Part shown: piece after piece, positions 10,128-20,409 of the stretch
Numbering within the stretch: the stretch's first letter is position 1
Layout: each line of letters opens with the position of its first letter
Origin: Methanobacterium sp. ERen5
GTDB lineage: Archaea; Methanobacteriota; Methanobacteria; Methanobacteriales; Methanobacteriaceae
Length of the DNA: 64,000 bases
Reading direction: 5' to 3'
NCBI GenBank assembly: GCA_024167805.1
Contig: CP099988.1
Span: 558,001 to 622,000, forward strand
Position numbers and translations under genes: made by a program
The notes under the pieces: model-generated
The model's database searches: none
Told to the model about the DNA's origin: nothing
What the model saw: only the letters and a program-made list of their open reading frames with translations

Positions 10128-10589
10128 TTATTTTATTATGGTGCCTTTTTTGTCTATTTCGCCCTTTCTGATCCTTGTTGATGATATGGGTTTTCCATCT
10201 TCTGCAAGCACCATGTGGATTGTTACGATGTCCAGGGCTTTCATACCCATTTCCCTTCGTATTTCATTGATTTTAAATGCTGTGGGTTCAGTTTCTTCAC
10301 TGACAACAATAGCATCTATTGTTTCGTTGGAAACTGTTGTTCCGTAGGGATCGTTGAGTTCCTGTATTTCATAGTTTTGATGTTTGCTTTTAAGGAGTGT
10401 TCTGAGGTTGGTCATTCGAACTCTACAGGGATCGATTCTTCCTTTAAAACCTGCGAAGTCGTTGGATGTTACTCCTATTAAAACATGATCCCCAATTTCA
10501 AATGCAACATCAAGAAGTTTCATATGCCCGTAGTGAAATTTGTCGAAGGTTCCCCCAACAGCAACTTTTTTATAAGACTTTTCATTCAT
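10128..10589 (-). CDS. coaD: Phosphopantetheine adenylyltransferase, archaeal type
   Basis: Adenylates 4'-phosphopantetheine to dephospho-CoA in coenzyme A synthesis. The 153-residue protein has the nucleotidyltransferase HxGH-type site VGGTFDKFHYGHMKLL at about 11-26, the basic loop GRIDPCRVR, and the second signature ISSTRIRKGEI near the end. Archaeal members are shorter and diverged from bacterial CoaD, as here. It is transcribed with or near the downstream YjjX gene. Confidence 0.9.
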   Translation of the reverse strand: MNEKSYKKVAVGGTFDKFHYGHMKLLDVAFEIGDHVLIGVTSNDFAGFKGRIDPCRVRMTNLRTLLKSKHQNYEIQELNDPYGTTVSNETIDAIVVSEETEPTAFKINEIRREMGMKALDIVTIHMVLAEDGKPISSTRIRKGEIDKKGTIIK

Positions 10590-10810
10590 TATCTGCTACC
10601 CATTACTATTGTAAAATGTTTTTAAGTAGAAATTTAGAGTCAAGTTAAATTTGGATCAAATTAATTCTTTCCTGCCTCTAAATTGTGTTTGATAAAACAT
10701 TTAATTTTTGTCTAAATATAACCTTGGGCTATATTATTTTGAATATGGATTATTAGGAATAAAAGAAATATGTAAAATAAGACAAAAAAATAGTGTGGGA
10801 GAAAATAATC

Positions 10811-11128
10811 ATGGTTACTGAGGATGATAATGGAAAAGTTATGGATCTAAAATTGTCAGATATTATTAAGAAATATGACGAATCCAACCATCAAAAACTT
10901 GAAACATCGCTAAGAGATTATGTAGGTTACTTCAAAAAGATTTACGAAGAGCTTGATATGGAATGGACAGCTGAAGACAGTTTAAAGGTTAGTGGAATAT
11001 TTGATGCCATACTTGAAAGGGCTAAGTTAGATGCTATTCAAATACTTTTAAGCTCAGCAGAAGGAAAAGAAAGGGAAAAATCCTGTAAAAATGAAGTTCA
11101 TGACAAATTTGATTGCATGAAGCAGTAA
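10811..11128 (+). CDS. Uncharacterised small acidic helical protein
   Basis: About 105 residues from the ATG at 10811, which has GGGAG upstream; an in-frame GTG at 10793 would add six residues. Predicted mostly helical and acidic, with VGYFKKIYEELDMEW and LERAKLDAIQILL segments and two cysteines near the end. I recognise no domain. It stands alone between coaD (divergent) and a radical SAM gene. Confidence 0.65.
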   Translation: MVTEDDNGKVMDLKLSDIIKKYDESNHQKLETSLRDYVGYFKKIYEELDMEWTAEDSLKVSGIFDAILERAKLDAIQILLSSAEGKEREKSCKNEVHDKFDCMKQ

Positions 11129-11304
11129 AAACTGTTAATATTACCCTATTTTTTGATAGATCTATTTTTATGATCCTATTCATATTTTTGTAGTGGTTTA
11201 ACCTATCTAAATTACGTTACCAATCATTTATTAGTTGAAAGTTATTTTCATTTTAATTTGTCTCCATTAAAAATACTTACCATTAGTTGAGAATAGTATA
11301 TATC

Positions 11305-12867
11305 ATGCTGCTTGAACACAACGCAATCATCAAGGACTTCCGAAATGTTGATATGAGATTTGCATCGTGCTATCCAAATCTATACAGGAGTGCAATGTCT
11401 TCACTGGGGTTTCATATTATATATGATTTTTTAAATTCCAGGGAAGACACTTACTGTGAAAGGGTTGTTTATCCCATGTCCAAAAGTCTTGAAACAGGTT
11501 CACCATTAAAGGATTTTGATGTTGTTAGCTTTTCACTCCAATATGAACAGGACTACTTCAATGTTTTAAAGATGTTGAAAAACGGTGGAATACCAGTTAA
11601 GAAACATGAAAGAACTGACCAAGATCCACTTGTGATTGCCGGAGGGCCATGTGCTAGTTCAAATCCTATTCCAATGACCGATTTTGTGGATCTTTTCATA
11701 GTTGGTGAAGCAGAAGCCGTGATGGATGAATTCATAGATAAATGCCTTGAATTAGATGATCCAAGGAAAAATTTGGAAGAATTCTTGGATATTGAAGGTG
11801 TTTATCTGGCAGATAATCCTGTGAAAATGGTAACTGTTAATGATTTGAAAGATGCATGCCATCCACTGAGACAGGTATTTCCTGAAACAGATAACAAGGA
11901 TTACATTCCTGCATTTGGAAGATCGTTTCTTTTAGAGGTTTCCAGAGGATGTACAAGGGGATGTAGATTTTGTATGGCTGGGTGCATCTTCAGACCAAGG
12001 AGGGAAATGCCCCTTAAGGAACTCTTAAAAATTGCAGAAGATGGTTGTCAAAAAACAGGTCTTAAAAAAGTGGCACTCATAGGTGCTGCTGTTTCTGACT
12101 ACTCTAAAATTGAGGAGCTTTGTGAAGGACTCCATGAGATGGGACTGCAGGTTACCACACCTTCACTCAGAATTGAATCCATCACAGAAAATTTATTGGA
12201 AATTTTAAAGGTCAGTGGTCTTAAAACCATTACAATTGCACCAGAATCTGTATGGGAAGTTAGAAAGGCAGCGAATAAATTTATAACAGATGAATCTGTG
12301 GAGTCAACCATTAAAAAAGCCATTAAACACGAGCTTAATGTGAAACTCTACTTCATGATAGGCCTTCCAACAGAGACAACTGCAGATATGAAAGATCTTG
12401 TGGGTTACATTGATAAGCTGATTAGACTGGGAAGTCGAAGAAATCAGATAAAGCTCAGTGTAAACCCGTTCATACCTAAACCCCACACCCCATTTCAGTG
12501 GGAAAAATTTGATACTAAATCTATTAAATCCAAAGCTAAGTACCTGAATTCAAATATTAAAATCAGATCATTCAAGATTGAAAATCCTAGGAAGGCCATG
12601 CTTCAGTACGTGCTTTCAATGGGTGGAAATGAACTTGGAGAACTCCTCTACAGGTCTGTGTACGAAACAGTTCCAATGAAAGAATGGGCAGATCTATCAC
12701 CGAACTACAGTCTTGATTCTGAGTTACCATGGAAAAATATAGATGTTGGAATGGACCCTGAATTTCTTAAGGGCGAATATAAAATGGCTTTAAATAAAAA
12801 GATGACCCCTGGTGTGAGGAATTTGGATGTTACAACTGCGGTGCCTGCTAATCGAACCTGTTTTTGA
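11305..12867 (+). CDS. B12-binding-domain radical SAM protein
   Basis: About 520 residues. The N-terminal part (YPNLYRSAMSSLGF; GGPCASSNPIPMTDFVD; VGEAE) is the B12-binding-like domain of this radical SAM group. The radical SAM core starts with EVSRGCTRGCRFCMAG, where the C-x3-C-x2-C cysteines bind the [4Fe-4S] cluster, and continues with IAPESV and FMIGLPTET. The reaction is unknown; relatives are often listed as archaeal B12-type radical SAM proteins. The ATG at 11305 is preferred over a TTG at 11287. Its 3' end overlaps the convergent permease gene by 20 bases. Confidence 0.8.
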   Translation: MLLEHNAIIKDFRNVDMRFASCYPNLYRSAMSSLGFHIIYDFLNSREDTYCERVVYPMSKSLETGSPLKDFDVVSFSLQYEQDYFNVLKMLKNGGIPVKKHERTDQDPLVIAGGPCASSNPIPMTDFVDLFIVGEAEAVMDEFIDKCLELDDPRKNLEEFLDIEGVYLADNPVKMVTVNDLKDACHPLRQVFPETDNKDYIPAFGRSFLLEVSRGCTRGCRFCMAGCIFRPRREMPLKELLKIAEDGCQKTGLKKVALIGAAVSDYSKIEELCEGLHEMGLQVTTPSLRIESITENLLEILKVSGLKTITIAPESVWEVRKAANKFITDESVESTIKKAIKHELNVKLYFMIGLPTETTADMKDLVGYIDKLIRLGSRRNQIKLSVNPFIPKPHTPFQWEKFDTKSIKSKAKYLNSNIKIRSFKIENPRKAMLQYVLSMGGNELGELLYRSVYETVPMKEWADLSPNYSLDSELPWKNIDVGMDPEFLKGEYKMALNKKMTPGVRNLDVTTAVPANRTCF

Positions 12868-14260
12868 TTCTTGTAATAAGTTCCTTGACCTGGTTTAAAA
12901 ATTTAGCCAGAAATATTTCATCGGTCTCTATAGTTCTTGAAACATAATCTTCACCCTGTTTTAAATCTCTTTTAACTGTTGTTATTTCAGTTTTTGGTGC
13001 GAACAACACGTACACTGGAATACCCACCAGAATAAGGGCCGTTCCAATTAGTATTTGGTTTAGTTCGCATTGGGTCATGATGTAAATACTGATCATCACA
13101 CCTAAAACCGGTATTATCCATGGTAATTTGAGTCCTTCCTTGAACTTTTTTCTGAGTGGAAAAACTGAAAGACATGTCAGTAGATAGCAAAAGAGAAGTG
13201 TGAAAACCGAAAGAATAATAAGTTGATCTATGGTTCCAAATATGGCTGCAATTAATGTTACGGTACTTTGGATTATAAGTGCAACGTAGGGAGTTTCATA
13301 TTTAGGATGCACCTTTGCCAGGACCCTTGGAAGGTAACCATCTGCTGCCATGGCATATGGAATTCTTGCTGCGGAGAGTATTCCGGCCTCATCTGATCCT
13401 GAAATTGACAGCAGCGCACCTAATGTTAAAAATCCTGCACCAATTGCTCCAAGTATGGCGTAGCCTGCGAGTGCTAATGGTGCCGTTGAAGAAGCTAATG
13501 CAGCCCAAGGAACCAGTCCCAGTATCACAAAATTGGTTAAAACATAGAAAATTATTATTACTGCCATTCCAACTGCAATTGCCATGGGAATAGTTCTTTG
13601 TGGATTGACTATTTCATCAGAAGGAACTGTTACCAGTTCAAATCCAACATATGCCCAGAATATTAGAACAATAGCACTTCCAAGTCCATTTAATCCTAAT
13701 GGGATGAAGGGTGTGAAGTTGGAAACCATGAGGGATGGCTTCAGTACGAAGAAGATTATTCCAGCGATTGTTAAGATGATAATTGGTGCTATCTTGAGGA
13801 TTGTGAGAACATCGTTGAGTTTTCCTGCTTCGCGCACACCGAAGTAGTTGACCACAGTTAGAAACAGTACAAACAATATTTTGATGACAATTACTAGTTC
13901 TGGAGACATGTTTGGAATGAAAAATGCTAAGTAAGCAACAAATGCCAATGGAAACACTGCAATAGCACTCCATGAAGCAATTAAAAGAGCCCATCCAACT
14001 AAAAATCCTGTGAATTCTCCAAAGGCCCGTTTTGCATATGCATAGGGACCGCCCACCTGCGGTACTCTTGATGAGCACTCAGCAAAACACAGGGCGATTA
14101 TTATTGCCATTAAACCTGCAATTATCCATGCTATAATAGAAAATGGCCCTAACAATCCTGCACCAAATGATGCTGCTATGTAAATGTCAGCTCCAACTAT
14201 GGTTCCTATCACCAAACTGATTACATCGTAGAGGCCTAAAGATCTTTTCAATCCTGACAT
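12848..14260 (-). CDS. APC-family amino-acid permease
   Basis: About 470 residues with twelve hydrophobic helices. The first has the APC signature GLYDVISLVIGTIVGADIYI and helix 6 has FWAYVGFELVTVPSDEI. It should import amino acids or amines by proton or sodium symport. I place the start at 14260 (MSGLKRSLGLYD), which fits the family; the frame extends nine codons upstream to 14287 without support. It is divergent from an aminotransferase gene 48 bases away, suggesting related amino-acid metabolism. Confidence 0.82.
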   Translation of the reverse strand: MSGLKRSLGLYDVISLVIGTIVGADIYIAASFGAGLLGPFSIIAWIIAGLMAIIIALCFAECSSRVPQVGGPYAYAKRAFGEFTGFLVGWALLIASWSAIAVFPLAFVAYLAFFIPNMSPELVIVIKILFVLFLTVVNYFGVREAGKLNDVLTILKIAPIIILTIAGIIFFVLKPSLMVSNFTPFIPLGLNGLGSAIVLIFWAYVGFELVTVPSDEIVNPQRTIPMAIAVGMAVIIIFYVLTNFVILGLVPWAALASSTAPLALAGYAILGAIGAGFLTLGALLSISGSDEAGILSAARIPYAMAADGYLPRVLAKVHPKYETPYVALIIQSTVTLIAAIFGTIDQLIILSVFTLLFCYLLTCLSVFPLRKKFKEGLKLPWIIPVLGVMISIYIMTQCELNQILIGTALILVGIPVYVLFAPKTEITTVKRDLKQGEDYVSRTIETDEIFLAKFLNQVKELITRIKNRFD

Positions 14261-14266
14261 AGATTC

Positions 14267-14278
14267 GATATATATAAC
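14267..14278 (+). promoter_or_regulatory. TATA box in the permease/aminotransferase divergent region
   Basis: GATATATATAAC centred near 14272 is placed about 25 bases before 14297, giving a transcript that starts at or just before the aminotransferase start codons (14297/14309). For the permease on the other strand, a separate TATTTATT near 14293 fits better. Confidence 0.35.
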
Positions 14279-14308
14279 TCTAAACAATAAATAAATATGG
14301 TAATTAAC

Positions 14309-15415
14309 ATGGAATCATCGAAACGTGTAAGTTCTATAAATCTATCCGAAATTCGTAGAATGTTTGAAATAACAGGTGAGAATGCAATTAGTCTGGGGCT
14401 TGGAGAACCAGACTTTAAAACACCTCAAAATATTATTGATGCCGCAACACAGGCCATGAATGACGGCTTTACCCATTACACATCCAACATGGGAATTATT
14501 GAATTGAGAGAAGCCATAGCAAATAAGCTTGAAAAAGAAAATGGAATAAGTTCCTCTGCAGATTCTGTTATTGTGACTGTTGGGGCCAGTGAAGCTGTCT
14601 ACGTGTGTATGCAGGCACTGATAAATCCAGGGGATGAAGTTTTAATACCTGATCCAGGTTTTCTTTCCTACTCTGCATGTGCAAAACTTGCAGATGGTGT
14701 TCCTGTGGGAATCAAGATTAAAGAAGAGAATGATCTTAGAATGACCTGTGATGATGTGCTTGAATCAATTACACCCAAAACCAAGGCCATTATCTTAAAT
14801 TCTCCATCCAACCCAATTGGGAGTGTGATGAAAAAGAAGGATGTCAAGGGTATTGCAGAAATTGCAGATGATAATGATATTTACATAATCTCTGATGAGG
14901 TTTATGAAAAGATCATATACGATGCCAAACATTACAGTCCTGGCCAGTTCTCTGAAAATGCAATTACAATCAATGCTTTTTCTAAAACCTATGCCATGAC
15001 AGGTTTTAGAATTGGATATATATCTGCAAATGGTAGCATAGCAGAAGAACTTCTTAAGGTTCACCAATACATAGCAGCCTGCGCTAGTTCCATGGCTCAA
15101 AAAGCAGCACTTGAAGCCCTTGAAGGTCCTCAAAATAGTGTCAAGATCATGGTATCAGAATTTAAAAAACGTAGAGATTTGGTTATTAAACGATTGGCTG
15201 GAATGGGAATAAATTGTCCAGTACCTGAAGGGGCATTTTATGTATTTCCAAAGGTGGATAATCCCGAAAAATTTGTTTCCGATGGTTTAAAGAAGGATGT
15301 TGTTATGGTTAATGGTAAAGCATTTGGAGAACAGGGATCCGATCATGTTCGTCTATCTTATGCAACAGCCTATGATAAGTTGGAAGAAGCCATGGACAGG
15401 TTAGAATCCAACTAA
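14309..15415 (+). CDS. Class I/II aminotransferase (PLP-dependent)
   Basis: A 368-residue fold-type I aminotransferase of the aspartate aminotransferase superfamily. It shows LGLGEPDFKTP, FTHYTSNMGI, the NSPSNPIG substrate-side loop, SDEVYEKI and the Schiff-base lysine in NAFSKTYAMTGFRIGY, with the arginine of HVRLSYA near the end. Start at 14309 fits relatives; an ATG at 14297 is the alternative. The amino donor cannot be told; aspartate, alanine or aromatic substrates are possible. Followed 16 bases later by an iron-sulfur protein gene. Confidence 0.85.
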   Translation: MESSKRVSSINLSEIRRMFEITGENAISLGLGEPDFKTPQNIIDAATQAMNDGFTHYTSNMGIIELREAIANKLEKENGISSSADSVIVTVGASEAVYVCMQALINPGDEVLIPDPGFLSYSACAKLADGVPVGIKIKEENDLRMTCDDVLESITPKTKAIILNSPSNPIGSVMKKKDVKGIAEIADDNDIYIISDEVYEKIIYDAKHYSPGQFSENAITINAFSKTYAMTGFRIGYISANGSIAEELLKVHQYIAACASSMAQKAALEALEGPQNSVKIMVSEFKKRRDLVIKRLAGMGINCPVPEGAFYVFPKVDNPEKFVSDGLKKDVVMVNGKAFGEQGSDHVRLSYATAYDKLEEAMDRLESN

Positions 15416-15431
15416 TAATATTTTCATGATC

Positions 15432-16261
15432 ATGAAATCCAAGCCAATTAAGGAAAGAATCATCCATAAGATCAAAGAATTAGGAATTCCAATATTTGGT
15501 TTTGCGCCTGTAGAGCAGTGGGTTAAACCTCCATTGGATTCTCCAAACAAATTTAGAGAATGGATACCAGAAGAATTCTGGCCACAATCAATATTTCCAG
15601 AAACACAAACTGTAATAGTGATTGGATTACCTGTAGAACTTCCAATTGTTGAAACTGCACCATCAATTCATTATCATGAACATTACAGAACTGTAAACCA
15701 CATTCTTGATACTAAGGCCTATGAAATTTCATGTTTCCTAAATTCCATGGGCCATCCATCTGTAAGCATTCCAAGAGATGGTTACGGTAACATCGAAGTG
15801 TTGCTAAAAAAGCCTCTGGCTTTCTTTTCACATAAATATGCAGCCTATCTTGCGGGTCTTGGTACTTTGGGAGAAAATAATGTTCTTTTAACCCGTGAAT
15901 ATGGTCCTAGGGGAGGTACACTTCCATATTCAGTTCCCTTGAAATTGAGGGAGATCCCATCCTAACTGCAGATCTGTGTATCCACTGTAAAAATTGTGTT
16001 CATCATTGTCCTGTTGATGCAATAGAATCCATGGACGATGATCGCATGAAAATCATGGACAAAATCAAATGTGCAACCAGAAGCAAAAAACTTCGAAGTG
16101 AATTTAGATCTCCTTGTGGAATCTGTATAAAAGTTTGTCCAGTTGGAGAGGATAGAGAGCATTATAAGAGGATAGATACATCCATATACGAACAATCCCG
16201 GCACAAATACCATCAAGGTTGGGAACATGTGCAAAGTTACGGTAGCCTCAAAAGGGATTGA
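15432..16261 (+). pseudogene. Double-cluster 4Fe-4S reductase-like protein, one-base frameshift
   Basis: The N-terminal 177 residues (IFGFAPVEQW..., LGTLGENNVLLTREYGPR) resemble the QueG/epoxyqueuosine reductase family. In another frame follow two ferredoxin-type motifs, CIHCKNCVHHCPVDAI and CGICIKVCPVGED. Adding one G to the GGGG run at 15910-15913 restores GPRGRYTSIFSSLEIEGDP and links the parts into about 276 residues. QueG itself also needs a cobalamin site, and queuosine is not made in archaea, so the relation is to the fold and not to the reaction. Start at 15432 or 15426. Confidence 0.75.
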
Positions 16262-16403
16262 TCCCCAGTTGGGAGTCATGCAATTTATTTTAAGGATAAA
16301 TTTAGAACTAAAATCCTTTTTTTAGAACTTGGATTTGATGAATGGAAATATACTTTGTAGAGAAAATGATACATTAAATAAACAGATTTGAGTTGAGAAT
16401 TTT

Positions 16404-17582
16404 ATGAATAATTTATACGCTAACAGAATGTCTAAAATACCTAGATCCTTTGTCAGGGAAATTTTAAAGGTTGCAGATGAACCTGATATCATATCCTTCG
16501 CAGGAGGATTGCCAAATCCCGATACCTTTCCAGAGGATGAATTTGCAGAGTCAACCAGTTATATTTTGGAAAATTCCGGTGCAGAAGCACTTCAATACAG
16601 TACAACAGAAGGTTATGAACCTTTAAGAAAACTTGTATCAGCGAGGTACTCGAAAAACGGGCTTTCTGTTGATCCTGAAAATATTTTGATAACCAACGGT
16701 TCCCAGCAGGGATTGGATCTTGTTGCGAAGGTATTTTTAAATAAGGATGATACTGTGCTGGTTGAAAAACCCACATATCTAGCAGCATTACAGGCATTTG
16801 GTTTGTTTGAACCAAATTTTAATTCTATACCCCTTTTAAATGATGGTGTAGATATGGACGTTCTTCGATCTCTGATTGAGGAGGAGAGTCCCAAGTTGTT
16901 TTATTCCATTCCAAACTTTCAAAATCCTACAGGAATAAGTTACTCCCTTGAAAAACGAAAGATGATTGGTGAACTTTTAAATCAAAATGAAACCATGCTT
17001 GTGGAAGATAATCCCTACGGAGAAATTAGATTTATGGGCGAAAATTTGCCTCCAATCAAAACATTTACAGATAACTCCATACTCCTGGGATCATTTTCGA
17101 AGATTGTTGCTCCGGGTATCAGATTGGGCTGGATAGTGGCAGAAGATGAAACAATGCATCATCTGGTGACCGCTAAACAAGCATCAGACCTTCACAGTAA
17201 CTTCTTCTCGCAGATGATTGTTCACCACTACCTAACCAAGTACGATGTTGAAGAGCATCTATCCATGATAAGGAAGATGTACAAGAACCAGAGGGATTTC
17301 ATGGTGGAGATGATAAAACTCCACTTTCCAGACAATGTTAAGTACACCCAACCTGAAGGTGGAATGTTTCTATGGGTCACTCTTCCAGAAGATATGGTTG
17401 CAATGGAACTCTTTGAAAAAACCATGGAAGATAAAGTGGCATTTGTACCTGGAGAAGCTTTTTATTCTGATGATCCTCAAAAAAATACCCTTAGATTGAA
17501 TTTTTCTAATTCCAACAACAATAAAATCGAAGAGGGCATAAAGAAAATGGGAAATGCAATTAAGGAGTTACAAAACCAATAA
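16404..17582 (+). CDS. PLP-dependent aminotransferase (2-aminoadipate/aromatic aminotransferase type)
   Basis: A 392-residue class I aminotransferase of the LysN/ARO8/MocR-C type. Markers are ISFAGGLPNPDTFP, ALQYSTTEGY, ITNGSQQGLDL, FYSIPNFQNPTGISY, EDNPYGEIRF, the PLP lysine in LGSFSKIVAPGIRLGW, and LRLNFSN at the end. Members handle broad or aromatic amino acids, or 2-aminoadipate. It stands alone with its own promoter region (142 bases upstream). Substrate not assignable from sequence. Confidence 0.85.
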   Translation: MNNLYANRMSKIPRSFVREILKVADEPDIISFAGGLPNPDTFPEDEFAESTSYILENSGAEALQYSTTEGYEPLRKLVSARYSKNGLSVDPENILITNGSQQGLDLVAKVFLNKDDTVLVEKPTYLAALQAFGLFEPNFNSIPLLNDGVDMDVLRSLIEEESPKLFYSIPNFQNPTGISYSLEKRKMIGELLNQNETMLVEDNPYGEIRFMGENLPPIKTFTDNSILLGSFSKIVAPGIRLGWIVAEDETMHHLVTAKQASDLHSNFFSQMIVHHYLTKYDVEEHLSMIRKMYKNQRDFMVEMIKLHFPDNVKYTQPEGGMFLWVTLPEDMVAMELFEKTMEDKVAFVPGEAFYSDDPQKNTLRLNFSNSNNNKIEEGIKKMGNAIKELQNQ

Positions 17583-17614
17583 TTAAAAATATTATCTCTT
17601 TTTTTGGAAATATC

Positions 17615-18501
17615 TTAGCAGCCTGATCTCAAGTAGTACTCCCAGTAGCCTGGAAATTCCTCATATTTTTTTATAATATCATCCAGTTCCTTTGAGTTGG
17701 TTGATCCATAATGTTTTTCAACACAGCCTCGGAGCATCTTGTCTTGGGTGTAATCTTCCATCCTTCCAAGACCTCTTATTAATTCAAGATGTGCTGACCA
17801 TTCACCTACACCTTTAATATCCATTAACCAGTTTTTAACATCTTCCAATGGACCGGTTCTTAGAAATTCCTCATCTACCGAACTGAAAGCTTCTGCAGCA
17901 TTTAAAAGGTACTCTGATTTCCTTTTGTTTTTGATGATGGATATCAACTCATCCAAGTCCATGTTTTTCACCTGGTCTGGAGATGGGAATGCTTGGAAAT
18001 TATGACCCTCAAATTCAATGTTGTTTCCAACATATTCCGTTAATTTTTCCTTCATTTTTCTGGAAACATTCATTGAAATACGTTGGCTTAAAATTGCCCA
18101 TCCAACAGCTTCAAAGGGTGTTAAAAATTTAACTTGATGCAGTCCATGGAGATCATCTAAAATTTCTTTAAAAACATCATCAGATCGTGCTATTTTATAA
18201 AAAGGTTTAATATCATCATTTAAACTTAAAAAAAGGTTATTCTATCGATTACTTTATCAACGGTGTTTTTATCAAGCTGTTCTGAAAAAAGTTGGTAATG
18301 TAAAACAGGATCTTCTACCGTGCCCGTTGATTCTACCTTAAATCCAACAGTATTATCAATTTGCACTGCAGTTTTAAGTTGATTTTCAAGAATCACGAAG
18401 TTGTGACTCGATGGAAAAAATTTATCAATAAAATTAAGTGACTGTTTAAAATCAAAGGGATCTTCAGGATAAAGTTTACCTTCATTTGTTTGAAGCTTCA
18501 T
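17615..18501 (-). pseudogene. DNA-3-methyladenine glycosylase (AlkA-like), one-base frameshift
   Basis: Base-excision repair enzyme of the HhH-GPD superfamily. The N-terminal frame (18226-18501) looks like the AlkA/OGG substrate-side domain. The second frame has FEAVGWAILSQRIS (17615-18120) and the helix-hairpin-helix LMDIKGVGEWSAHLELIRGLG, with the aspartate of YTQDKML as the likely catalytic residue. Adding one base to the seven-A run at 18228-18234 joins them through LSLNDDIKPFYKIARSDD into about 295 residues, the usual AlkA length. Start at the ATG 18501, preceded by GTGAT. The frame at 17615-18073 alone would be an incomplete protein. Confidence 0.78.
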
Positions 18502-18525
18502 TTTTATCACTTAAGATAAATAGAG

Positions 18526-18610
18526 CGCCGGGGCCGGGATTTGAACCCGGGTGATCCAAAGGATCAGTGGATTAGCAGTCCACCGCCGTACCAGGCTGGG
18601 CCACCCCGAC
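18526..18610 (-). tRNA. tRNA-Ser (GCU anticodon)
   Basis: The 85-base gene folds with acceptor arms GTCGGGG and CCCCGGC, a D arm, an anticodon stem GTGGA/TCCAC holding loop CTGCTAA (anticodon GCT, reading AGC/AGU serine codons), a long variable arm around GATCCTTTGGATC (the class II mark of serine) and a T arm with GGTTCAAATCC. The discriminator is G, correct for serine. CCA is not encoded. An AT-rich box (TTATAAAAATAAA) lies upstream on the coding strand. Confidence 0.95.
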
Positions 18611-18754
18611 AAATATTTATTTAAGCATGAAATTTATTTTTATAATCGTGAATTTGTCTCCATGACTTAAGACACGTATTGGAAACATTTATCCATTCAT
18701 GGTTAAAAAGGTTTTGGATTTTAGGTTCTATTCTTTGAACCTGTGATTATTAAT

Positions 18755-19061
<307 letters not shown>

Positions 19062-19203
19062 AATTAAGATTTAGTTTTAGTAGTATTTGAACCTTGCGAT
19101 CAATCTGAATATTTTTTTGAGGATTTCAATGAAATTTAAAGAGTTGATAAATAACTGGTTTGATTAAAAAATCTTTTATTTGGGTAATAATAAAATATTA
19201 TAC

Positions 19204-20187
19204 ATGGATTGGTTATTGATAATAGGCGTTATTACCGCCATGTACATGGCTTTTAACATTGCAGCCAACGATATTGGAAATTCCATGGGCACCGTTGTTG
19301 GAAGTGGAGCCCTTACAATGCGTAAAGCACTCATAGTTGGAGCACTGTTCGAATTTTTAGGGGCATTATTCTTGGGCAGTAGCGTAATTAAGACCGTGGG
19401 AAGCGGAATTGTACCTCTAGAATTTATGACGGGTTTGGGTGCGTTTATAATAACCATGTCTGCTGGAATATGGATAACAATTACCCTAATTAAAAGAATA
19501 CCAATTTCTGGTTCTGATGCCATCGTGAGTTCTGTGCTGGGTTATGGTCTAGTTTACGCAGGTGTGAATCATCTAAACTGGAGTACAATTGGCTTTATTA
19601 TGGCAAGCTGGGTAATTTCACCTTTGATTGGTCTGGCATCGGGATTTTTGGTCTACTACCTTCTTAAACTAGGAGTTTTAAGCAGGCTCAAAAGCAATAT
19701 CGGAGCTAAGGATCGTACTGAAAAAGTATTTTCATATCTTCAAATTGGAAGTTCTTCATTTGCTGCACTGGGTGTTGGAGCCATAGATATTGCAGCTGCA
19801 ACAGCTGTACTCTATGTTACAGTTGGTGCAACAATTGGATTTTCAATTAAATTTTTAGGAGCCATAGCTTTGGTGTTTGGTATTCTCATAGCCGGAAACA
19901 GAATTACAGATACCATAGGAAGAAGAATTACAGAGTTGGTTCCAACTCGTGGTTTTTCAGCCCAAATTTCAGCCGGCAGTATTACGTTACTCTTTGCATC
20001 CATTGGGATGCCCATCTCTCCTACCCAAACCCTTGTGGGTTCTGTCATAGGTGTTGGGATGGCAAGGGGAACTTCAACAGTTAAACTCGATGTCATCAAA
20101 CATATCGCTACCACTTGGGTAATCACCATACCCGCATGTATAGCAATATCTTCTACATTGTACTTCGTTATCAGTGCTATTTTCTAA
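19204..20187 (+). CDS. pit: PiT-family inorganic phosphate permease
   Basis: About 327 residues, ten or so membrane helices. The two inverted PiT repeats are visible: MAFNIAANDIGNSMGTVVGSGAL near the N-terminus and VTVGATIGFS/SITLLFASIGMPISPTQTLVGSVIGVGM in the second half. Symports phosphate with sodium or protons. Start at ATG 19204 (MDWLL); a TTG at 19180 adds eight residues without a ribosome site. It stands alone. Confidence 0.88.
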   Translation: MDWLLIIGVITAMYMAFNIAANDIGNSMGTVVGSGALTMRKALIVGALFEFLGALFLGSSVIKTVGSGIVPLEFMTGLGAFIITMSAGIWITITLIKRIPISGSDAIVSSVLGYGLVYAGVNHLNWSTIGFIMASWVISPLIGLASGFLVYYLLKLGVLSRLKSNIGAKDRTEKVFSYLQIGSSSFAALGVGAIDIAAATAVLYVTVGATIGFSIKFLGAIALVFGILIAGNRITDTIGRRITELVPTRGFSAQISAGSITLLFASIGMPISPTQTLVGSVIGVGMARGTSTVKLDVIKHIATTWVITIPACIAISSTLYFVISAIF

Positions 20188-20346
20188 TTTTTGACTGTAA
20201 TCAGGTTTTCATACGGTTTGATACGGACGGAACTACCATTATCCCCATTCAGAAGGATCAAACTGATAATATGAACATATATTGCCTTTTTAGTAAATTT
20301 AGACTATTTTTAATCTTTTAAAAGAAATTAAAACATTTTTAACCAA

Positions 20347-20358
20347 AAAAATATATAG
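20347..20358 (+). promoter_or_regulatory. Probable TATA box of fprA
   Basis: AAAAATATATAG centred near 20352 would start transcription near 20378, leaving a leader of about 30 bases with GAGGTG before the ATG at 20410. A second TTTTATATAG at 20374-20383 is too close to the start to leave room for the ribosome site. Confidence 0.35.
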
Positions 20359-20409
20359 AATTAAGTAAATAAATTTTATATAGAATCTAAACTGCGAGGT
20401 GTTAAAAAT

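Noticed and set aside
12987..14078. Several ORFs of 67-146 codons in other frames of the permease gene
   Set aside because: Composition is that of out-of-frame membrane-protein DNA and no family motif is seen.
15432..16261. Calling the Fe-S protein QueG (queuosine synthesis)
   Set aside because: Archaea make archaeosine, not queuosine, and the cobalamin-binding features cannot be confirmed; only the fold-level relation is kept.
19776..20129. ORF on the minus strand within the phosphate permease
   Set aside because: Shadow of the real gene; proline/threonine-rich text without domains.
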